A model generated the notes under the pieces. That model was not told where the DNA came from. It saw only the letters and a program-made list of their open reading frames with translations, and made no database searches. A DNA stretch of 11,921 bases, from contig CABQGZ010000055.1 of the NCBI GenBank assembly GCA_902463835.1, positions 1 to 11,921 of the forward strand, in the 5' to 3' direction. This document shows, piece after piece, positions 6,314 to 11,921 of this stretch. How positions within the stretch are numbered: the stretch's first letter is position 1; each line of letters opens with the position of its first letter. Source of the DNA: an uncultured Lachnospiraceae bacterium. GTDB lineage: Bacteria; Bacillota; Clostridia; Lachnospirales; Lachnospiraceae. The position numbers were made by a program, and so were the translations under genes.

Positions 6314-6320
6314 AGATAGA

Positions 6321-9152
6321 TCAGGCATTATCATTTTTCAGATTATCCATGATATTTTCTTTTCCAATCTTGCGCATGGAGTACACCATGGTGCTGCCGA
6401 CCACAAGGAATACACTTCCGATGGCAATCACCAGACTGTACCAGGGGATGTAGAAGCTGGTCTCCCATCCCCCCGACACGCTGCGGTAGATCCAGAAGGT
6501 GATGAGAACAGAGGCGGGGAGTCCATACAGCAGCCCTTTGACGCCGTACAGAAGGCACTCGTAGCACATCATAATGCGGAAGCCCCTGGGGGTCATTCCT
6601 GTGGAGCGCAGCATGGCGAACTCCCGTTTCCGCAGCTGAATGTTGGTGGAGATGGTGTTGAATACATTGGCTATGGCGATCAGGGAGATCAACGTGATAA
6701 ACCCGTAGGAAAATACCATAACGGCCAAAAACATAGTGCGTTCCTGGGCGGCACTCTCCGCATAGTCGTGGACGTTCTTGCTGTCAAGACCCATTTCCCG
6801 CAACGTTTCCGATATGTCGGCGGTGGCGCTCTTGTGGTCGGAGGCAGTAAAGCAGAAGGTGGTGTAGCTCTTTCGCTCATACTCCGCTGCATCCTTGCCA
6901 AGAACGGTGTCCATGGCACTTTCCGGGAATAACAGGATCAGCCCGTTGGAATAGTTTCCTTCCATGTAAAAGGGAACGTCCTTACGCACGGCGTGAAGCT
7001 TTAGAGAAAAAGGCTTTGTGCAATCCTTGGCGGGAACCTGAATGGTATCTCCCGCTGTCTCCCCCACAGGATCGAAATAATAAATAAACTGGTTATTTTC
7101 ATCCATATAATAACCGCCGTGCTTGTAACCCTCCGGAGCGACTGCCTGCGTGAGCTCTATGGTTGTATCCTGGGAGTTTAGCAGGTTGAAGGTGGAATAT
7201 TTTCCGGTGTTCCCGTCATAAGCGCGGAAAAAATCAAAGGCGATAGCCACCGGATGCTCAGGATCCGCAGAGCCTGCGGCGGAAATGCCAGCCTCAGCAA
7301 CAAAAGCCTCGTAGGCGCTGTCGTTGACAAAGTACAGCGGACACTGGTCAAAAAAGTGGCGGTCTGACTCTTCTTGTTGGGATGAGGTCCGCTCGTAGGC
7401 GTCGTAGAACTGTCGGTATTCTTTCGACAGATCACTTTTTGCCAGCGTGAGGGGAAGATAGCCGGTCTGCACCCAGGCTGCTTCTGTGATTCCCTCCGTT
7501 TGCGCCAGCTTTTCCAACAAGGTGTCGTTGGAGAGCTCCGGATGATCCGGACTGCGGCGGTACACAATATCGCAGCCGGCATCGGATATAATTGCTCCGG
7601 CGGCGTTCATCAGGTAGGAGCAGAAGCTGCTGGCCGAGATGAACAGCACGATGCTGACGAACAGGGACAGGACGGTGGCCCGGTATTTCTTTCGGTTGCG
7701 TTTAAAATTCTTGGCGGCCAGCATGCCGGACAGACCGAAGAGCCGGTAGGTCAGCCGAGAGGTCCGCACCTTCCCCGGACGAATATTGATATCCGCGGTC
7801 TGACGGATGGCGTCGATGGGGGAGAGTCTGGCGGCCCGCCGGGAGGGAAGCCAGGCGGAGACAAGCACGGTCAGCATGCCTAAAAACACAGCGCCGAAAA
7901 TGGACCAGGGCGATACGTGCAGGGTGAGGGAGACGGTTTCGGTTCCCATGAGAGCGGTGGCCAGGGAACCGCCCAGCAGGGAAAAGGTAATGCCGATTCC
8001 CACAATACCTGCCAGAACACCCACGGGGATTCCGATGACGCAGAGGCTTACGGCTTCAAATAATATGCTCCGAACCAGCTGTTTCTTGGTGGCACCCAGA
8101 GAGGCCAAGAGCCCAAACTGTTTGGTGCGCTCCGTGACAGAGATGGAAAATGCGTTATAAATCAGGGAGATGGAGCCAAACAAAATGATAAAGATCAATA
8201 CCGCGGCCAGCCCATACAGCACGCTGTTGTAGGAGGATTCATAGGAAGCCGCATACATCCGGAGCAGATCGGAGTTGGTGTCACTGTCTGGAAAATCGTG
8301 GCTGTTCAACCACGGAACGGCGTCATCGGGGTCTTTAAAGCGGACGTAGGCAGTGCCGTCCGTCTCGTCGATGATCGTGATGTCAGGAGTGTGGCTTTCG
8401 CCAGCCGGATTTTCCATGGCGGCATCCCCGAAAGATTTTGGGGATGCGCTGACGGTAAGCGCGGTGTAGCCGGGAGCAGTATAAGGTTCTGTGGCGGGCC
8501 GATCATAGAATCCAACCACAGTGTAAGTATGGGAACTCTCAGGGACAAAGCGCTCGGTCTCGGTGCTTTCCGGCGCCCGGCCAAGCTCTTTTAGCTTCTC
8601 CATTTCTTCCTGGGTGTACAGGTAAGGCGTGTTCTGCCATAGCGCATAAAAAGTGCCCTTTGCGTCTTCGGATATGCGTCGTCCCATATCCAGTGTAACC
8701 GTTTCGTTCAGTTGATAGTTGACGCCGCCGTTGTAGGACAGATGGTTGGGAACCAGAAGCTCGTTCTCATTCTCCGGCATACGTCCCTCTGTGATCTTGA
8801 TGGGGAGAGAACCGTTCAGATTTTCTCCGATTCCTCCGATGAACAGATATGGTTTTTCCAGATTGGTACCATTTTCCAGCCTGGAATACCCGATGTTCTC
8901 CAGAAGGAATACATTCTCTATGGAGGAAGTGGAGGTAAATTCTTTGCACTGGGCGGCTGTGGCGGAGAAGCTCACATGATAGTTCCCCTCCTGCAGCTTT
9001 GCTCTCTCCTTGAGAAAATATTGGAAGGAGGAGACGCTGGTGGTTACCGCCGTGAACATGGAGAGGGACAAAATGATACCGATAATGGTGACAATGGTTC
9101 GCGTCCTGTTCTCCTTCAGGGTCTTTATGGTGACTTTCTGGAAGATGTTCAT
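6321..9152 (-). CDS. ABC transporter permease with two FtsX modules
   Basis: This 943-aa membrane permease pairs with the ATPase encoded just upstream. Predicted membrane helices are at about 19-41, 311-335, 364-393, 416-436, 492-515, 808-830, 862-886 and 903-924. That gives two FtsX-type halves of four helices, each with a large extracytoplasmic domain (about 45-305 and 516-800). Both halves carry the usual motifs after helix 2: ERTKQFGLLASLGATKKQ near 341-358 and RKREFAMLRSTGMTPRGF near 841-858. LPSRRAARLSPIDAIR at 435-450 is the typical end of the first FtsX module. The ATG overlaps the ATPase stop as ATGA (9149-9152), which implies translational coupling. Such MacB/LolE-like permeases often move peptides or lipids out of the membrane by a mechanical stroke; the substrate here is unknown. 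This is not the classical 10-helix, single-domain BceB plan. Its stop is 7 bp from the convergent ATPase gene. Confidence 0.93.
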   Translation of the reverse strand: MNIFQKVTIKTLKENRTRTIVTIIGIILSLSMFTAVTTSVSSFQYFLKERAKLQEGNYHVSFSATAAQCKEFTSTSSIENVFLLENIGYSRLENGTNLEKPYLFIGGIGENLNGSLPIKITEGRMPENENELLVPNHLSYNGGVNYQLNETVTLDMGRRISEDAKGTFYALWQNTPYLYTQEEMEKLKELGRAPESTETERFVPESSHTYTVVGFYDRPATEPYTAPGYTALTVSASPKSFGDAAMENPAGESHTPDITIIDETDGTAYVRFKDPDDAVPWLNSHDFPDSDTNSDLLRMYAASYESSYNSVLYGLAAVLIFIILFGSISLIYNAFSISVTERTKQFGLLASLGATKKQLVRSILFEAVSLCVIGIPVGVLAGIVGIGITFSLLGGSLATALMGTETVSLTLHVSPWSIFGAVFLGMLTVLVSAWLPSRRAARLSPIDAIRQTADINIRPGKVRTSRLTYRLFGLSGMLAAKNFKRNRKKYRATVLSLFVSIVLFISASSFCSYLMNAAGAIISDAGCDIVYRRSPDHPELSNDTLLEKLAQTEGITEAAWVQTGYLPLTLAKSDLSKEYRQFYDAYERTSSQQEESDRHFFDQCPLYFVNDSAYEAFVAEAGISAAGSADPEHPVAIAFDFFRAYDGNTGKYSTFNLLNSQDTTIELTQAVAPEGYKHGGYYMDENNQFIYYFDPVGETAGDTIQVPAKDCTKPFSLKLHAVRKDVPFYMEGNYSNGLILLFPESAMDTVLGKDAAEYERKSYTTFCFTASDHKSATADISETLREMGLDSKNVHDYAESAAQERTMFLAVMVFSYGFITLISLIAIANVFNTISTNIQLRKREFAMLRSTGMTPRGFRIMMCYECLLYGVKGLLYGLPASVLITFWIYRSVSGGWETSFYIPWYSLVIAIGSVFLVVGSTMVYSMRKIGKENIMDNLKNDNA

Positions 9153-9832
9153 GGACGGATCACCTCATCTCTGGTAATTTTCCCGTCCTCGATGGCGATG
9201 ATCCGATCCGCCTGCAATGCGATACTCTCGTCGTGGGTGATCACAACCAGCGTCTGATTGTATTTCTGATTGCTGAATTTTAAGAGAGAGATAATCTCCT
9301 GGCTGTTCTTGGAATCCAGGTTGCCGGTAGGTTCATCCGCCAGCACCACGGCGGGAGCGTTCATCAGAGCCCGGCCGATGGAGACGCGCTGCTGCTGTCC
9401 GCCGGAAAGCTGATTGGGCAGGTGCCCCTCACGGCCCTTCAGACTCAGAATGGAGATCAGCTCATCAAAACGCTCCTGATTGATCTCTCTTCCGTCCATG
9501 AGAACCGGCAGAGTGATATTCTCTGTCACATTTAAGACAGGGATCAGGTTGTAAAACTGATAGATCAATCCCACTTGCCTTCTGCGGAAGATGGCAAGCT
9601 GGGTCTCATTCTGGGCGTACACGTCGCTGCCGTCCAGAAAAACCTTTCCGCCAGTAGGACGGTCCACTCCGCCCAAAATATGCAGCAGCGTGGATTTTCC
9701 GGAGCCAGAGGGGCCGATGATGGCTACAAACTCGCCCTTTTTCACAGAAAAGGATACGTCGTTCAGGGCATAGACCTGATTCTCCCCTTTTCCGTATACC
9801 TTTGTCAGATGTTCTACCTTTAAAATATCCAT
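9149..9832 (-). CDS. ABC transporter ATP-binding protein (MacB/LolD type)
   Basis: This 227-aa ATPase energises the downstream permease. Counted from the chosen start: Walker A GPSGSGKST at 40-48, Q-loop YQFYNLIP with Q92, signature LSGGQQQR at 142-149, Walker B VVLADEPTGNLD with D166-E167, and H-loop ITHDE with H200. The YQFYNLIP and DEPTGNLD forms are typical of the MacB/LolD/FtsE subgroup. The ATG at 9830-9832 is chosen because GGAGG (9839-9843) lies 6 bp before it. An in-frame ATG at 9863-9865, which would add 11 residues, has no ribosome site and lies only 2 bp downstream of the TATAAT at 9868-9873. It is therefore probably upstream of the transcription start. The stop TGA overlaps the permease ATG. 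Confidence 0.95.
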   Translation of the reverse strand: MDILKVEHLTKVYGKGENQVYALNDVSFSVKKGEFVAIIGPSGSGKSTLLHILGGVDRPTGGKVFLDGSDVYAQNETQLAIFRRRQVGLIYQFYNLIPVLNVTENITLPVLMDGREINQERFDELISILSLKGREGHLPNQLSGGQQQRVSIGRALMNAPAVVLADEPTGNLDSKNSQEIISLLKFSNQKYNQTLVVITHDESIALQADRIIAIEDGKITRDEVIRP

Positions 9833-9867
9833 AATGTACCTCCGTTGATGTATGGTTTCTATCATGC

Positions 9868-9921
9868 ATTATAGCGGGCGAAAATGACACGGCAATGACT
9901 TTTGTGTGACAGTTTTGTCAC
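9868..9921 (-). promoter_or_regulatory. ABC operon promoter with triple 11-bp response-regulator boxes
   Basis: On the minus strand a perfect TATAAT (plus 9868-9873) is preceded 10 bp upstream by three 7-bp boxes at an 11-bp period. They are GTGTCAT (9884-9890), AAGTCAT (9895-9901) and CTGTCAC (9906-9912). This is the 7+4+7 geometry of OmpR/PhoB-type activator sites, where the boxes replace a good -35; only a weak TTGCCG at 9890-9895 is present. The outermost box also forms an inverted repeat, GTGACA-N4-TGTCAC at 9906-9921, which fits the TnACA-N4-TGTnA shape known for BceR-type regulators. The adjacent response regulator is the obvious candidate binder. Confidence 0.65.
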
Positions 9922-9947
9922 CGGAAAATTTTGAAATCCGGAATACG

Positions 9948-9964
9948 CCATCCGAAAAGGATGG
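9948..9964. other. Small hairpin between kinase and ABC operon
   Basis: CCATCC (9948-9953) and GGATGG (9959-9964) form a 6-bp stem around GAAAA. It lies 20 bp after the kinase stop (minus strand) and could weakly reduce read-through into the ABC operon. There is no adjacent T-run on the minus strand, so I do not call it an intrinsic terminator. Confidence 0.3.
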
Positions 9965-9984
9965 ATCCGATCGATTTATTTTCC

Positions 9985-11031
9985 TCACGGAAGAGCTTTA
10001 TAGAAATGGACAATAAACCGAGCTCCTCCTTCTGCCCGGTTTTCCGCCTTAATGGTAGCGTTCTGCCTGGAGAAGATCACGCGTGCCAGCGCCAGCCCGA
10101 TGCCGATGCTCTGTTCGCTGGAATCCTTTCCTTTGTAAAAACGTTCAAAGAGATGAGGCAGATCCTCATGATCCAAGCCTGGCCCATTATCTTCGATGAT
10201 GATCTCGGTGAAAATCGGATTCTCGGAGGTGAGAACACGTATCTCACCTCCATCTGGTGTGTGCTCCATACAGTTTTTTAAAATATTTCCAATTGCTTCC
10301 GTTGTCCAGGACAGGTCACAGAGCACAGATTCTCGTTTTGTACGGGCGGTAAAAGCAAAGCATTGCCCACGCAGCTCCATGGGTATGGCAAGGGGCTCCT
10401 GGGCATTTGCAATCAGACGGGCGACGGGTATGCTCTCCTGACGCAGGGTGACGCAGCCGGCGTCCAGCCGGGAGATCTTCAGAAGGGCTTCAATGAGCCA
10501 GTCGATTCTTGTGATCAGCAAGGACAGCTGTCGTGTCAGCTCCAGCCGCTTGTCCTCAGAAAGCTCCGGCTCTGACAGGAGGCTTATGACGAGACGGATG
10601 GAGGTGAGCGGTGTGCGGATCTGGTGGGAGATGTCCGCCATGGAGGCTGCCAGGGAGAGCTTGTCATTCTTTAATGTATCCCGCTGCTCCCGCAGGCACT
10701 GCACCATTTTGTCAATCTCTATCTTTAATATGGACAATTCCCCTTCCTTGTAATCAGAAAAATGGAGGGAGTCTGTGCCGTGGAGGATCCGGTCGATATC
10801 CCGACTCAGATGGCGGATGCTCTGGTAGCGAAAATAATGGGTCACAAGATGAGCGGCGGCGAACAGCAGGCAGAGGCAGACTACCAACAAAGTGCATAGA
10901 TTATGGGTAGAATATCCAATGCGCCGGGCGTAATAGCGATCACAGATGTAGGCAGCTGTGGAAGCTGCGGCTGTGACAGCCAGGTGAAAGCATATGCTTC
11001 GGGAAATCTCCGGGTTGCGTAAAAATTTCAT
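9985..11031 (-). CDS. Sensor histidine kinase with minimal extracellular loop
   Basis: This 348-aa membrane sensor kinase should phosphorylate the response regulator encoded upstream. Two hydrophobic segments lie at about 12-31 and 46-64 with only about 14 residues between them, so there is no extracellular ligand domain. This is the layout of intramembrane-sensing kinases such as BceS. The phospho-accepting H136 is in ADISHQIRTPLTSI. The ATP-binding domain shows N249 and N253 in EAIGNILKNCMEHTPDGG, the G1 box DNGPGL at 281-286, the F box LFERFYKG at 294-301 and the G2 box GIGLALAR at 310-317. AGGAGG (11038-11043) lies 6 bp before the ATG. The gene starts 74 bp after the response regulator stop, probably as one operon. 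Such kinases usually sense through their partner transporter; that link is inferred here from the neighbourhood. Confidence 0.94.
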   Translation of the reverse strand: MKFLRNPEISRSICFHLAVTAAASTAAYICDRYYARRIGYSTHNLCTLLVVCLCLLFAAAHLVTHYFRYQSIRHLSRDIDRILHGTDSLHFSDYKEGELSILKIEIDKMVQCLREQRDTLKNDKLSLAASMADISHQIRTPLTSIRLVISLLSEPELSEDKRLELTRQLSLLITRIDWLIEALLKISRLDAGCVTLRQESIPVARLIANAQEPLAIPMELRGQCFAFTARTKRESVLCDLSWTTEAIGNILKNCMEHTPDGGEIRVLTSENPIFTEIIIEDNGPGLDHEDLPHLFERFYKGKDSSEQSIGIGLALARVIFSRQNATIKAENRAEGGARFIVHFYKALP

Positions 11032-11105
11032 GTGGTACCTCCTAAAAAATGGGGATGATATTCAGCTGTGGCGTCTCCTGCGATAGTTTCCACAGACGAT
11101 TCTGG

Positions 11106-11777
11106 CTACCCAAGTTTATAACCCAGTCCCCGTATGGTCTTTATGATCTTAGGGTCGGCCGGATCATCCTCGATCTTCTCCCGTATGCGCTTGATGTATA
11201 CGGTGAGGGTATTGTCGTTGACGAATTCTCCTGCCACATCCCAGATCTCCTCCAGCAGCTTGTTCCGGGACAGCACAATGCCGCGGTTGGTAAAAAAATA
11301 CAGCAGCAGCCGGTATTCCAGGGCGGAGAGCAGCAGCTCATTGCCGCTCTTTGTGACAAGGGCCCGTGCAGTATCAATGCGGATATCCTCCTGCTCGAAG
11401 ACAGTCTGGGCGCTGCCGGCGCTTCTTCGAAGCACGCTCTTCATGCGGGATACCAGCTCCCGGGGACGGAAGGGCTTGGCGATGTAGTCGTCGGCGCCCA
11501 GATCCAGTCCGGTGACCACGCTGAACTCATCCCCGGAGGCAGTGAGGAAGATCACCGGGGTGTCCGAGGTACTCTTGATGGCGGTGCAGACACCGAAGCC
11601 GTTGCCGTCTCTTAAGGATACGTCGAGAAGTACCAGGTCATAGGATTGCTCGGCAATCCTGGCCAGGGCTTTCTTCTGCCCGTCGGCGGAATCGATGGAA
11701 AAGCCTTCCTTCTGCAGAAATTCAGTCAGGTTTTTTACAATGGCAGAGTCGTCCTCCACCAGCAATACACGGGTCAT
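11106..11777 (-). CDS. OmpR-family response regulator
   Basis: This is a 223-aa two-domain transcription factor. The receiver domain (about 1-115) has the acidic pocket D9-D10, the phospho-acceptor D52 in LVLLDVSL, T79 and K101 in DDYIAKPF. The winged-helix domain (about 125-223) contains LLLSALEYRLLLYF, the recognition-helix region NDNTLTVYIKRIREKI and the closing TIRGLGYKLG. The length is standard for the family. AGGAGG (11785-11790) lies 7 bp before the ATG at 11775-11777. It is the first gene of the leftward regulator-kinase unit and probably activates the ABC operon through the repeated boxes at 9884-9921. Its own promoter lacks such boxes. Confidence 0.96.
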   Translation of the reverse strand: MTRVLLVEDDSAIVKNLTEFLQKEGFSIDSADGQKKALARIAEQSYDLVLLDVSLRDGNGFGVCTAIKSTSDTPVIFLTASGDEFSVVTGLDLGADDYIAKPFRPRELVSRMKSVLRRSAGSAQTVFEQEDIRIDTARALVTKSGNELLLSALEYRLLLYFFTNRGIVLSRNKLLEEIWDVAGEFVNDNTLTVYIKRIREKIEDDPADPKIIKTIRGLGYKLG

Positions 11778-11856
11778 GGTTTATCCTCCTGGAAAAAATC
11801 AGTATAATCGCTTGTTTTGCCTGCGATGTCTGCAAAGGCAAAAACACTATAATCCA

Positions 11857-11885
11857 ATTATATTCCCAGACAATCGATATAGCAA
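11857..11885 (-). promoter_or_regulatory. Promoter of the regulator-kinase operon
   Basis: On the minus strand TTGCTA (plus 11880-11885) and a perfect TATAAT (plus 11857-11862) are exactly 17 bp apart. A start near 11850 would give a leader of about 70 nt before the regulator ATG. No repeated regulator boxes are visible, so basal constitutive expression is likely. Nothing else is recognisable between 11886 and the window end. Confidence 0.6.
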
Positions 11886-11921
11886 CCGCAACTTCTTAAA
11901 AAACAATAAATTTCCCTGAAA

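Noticed and set aside
7500..8160. Plus-strand ORFs inside the permease gene
   Set aside because: They are antisense shadows of a clear FtsX permease frame, with no ribosome sites or domains.
9833..9865. Upstream start codon for the ABC ATPase
   Set aside because: The ATG at 9863-9865 has no ribosome site and lies 2 bp after the TATAAT box, so it is likely not in the mRNA; the ATG at 9832 has GGAGG at the right distance.

Overview
The window reads as chromosomal DNA of a Gram-positive anaerobe of the Clostridia, most like a Lachnospiraceae member. The reasons are an RpoC with no large insertion in the trigger loop, strong GGAGG-type ribosome sites before almost every gene, and a BceRS-like regulator/kinase pair next to an ABC exporter. 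The genus cannot be fixed from the sequence alone.

Layout. (1) Bases 2-2710 hold the 3' three quarters of rpoC (RNA polymerase beta'), ending in a very acidic tail, followed by an intrinsic terminator that should work on both strands. (2) Bases 2797-3560 contain no credible protein gene but are densely structured. Two about 150-bp elements (E1, 2883-3033, minus strand; E2, 3329-3478, plus strand) share a 100-nt core with 73 invariant positions, and each core is closed by 25-bp arms. The arms differ between the copies at 9 of 25 positions, and every change is compensated in the opposite arm. An internal hairpin also covaries. Five 38-bp tandem units, a 111-bp spacer with candidate divergent promoters, and a 41-bp repeat pair fill the rest. 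This is the most unusual part of the window and looks like an uncharacterised structured RNA or mobile palindromic element. (3) Bases 3623-6313, plus strand: a two-gene operon encoding an SbcD/Mre11-type nuclease and a short (507 aa) Rad50/SbcC/YhaN-type ATPase without a zinc hook. (4) Bases 6321-11777, minus strand: a response regulator and sensor kinase with their own promoter, then an ABC ATPase and a 943-aa FtsX-type permease under a separate promoter. That second promoter carries three 7-bp boxes at 11-bp spacing.

How the genes work together. The nuclease and ATPase should form one DNA-end processing complex. The kinase, with almost no extracellular domain, probably phosphorylates the regulator, which binds the repeated boxes and activates the ATPase-permease pair; such modules commonly respond to cell-envelope stress or antimicrobial peptides. 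The nuclease operon and the transporter operon converge with only 7 bp between stop codons. The two E elements sit back to back between rpoC and the nuclease operon, where many Firmicutes have rpsL.
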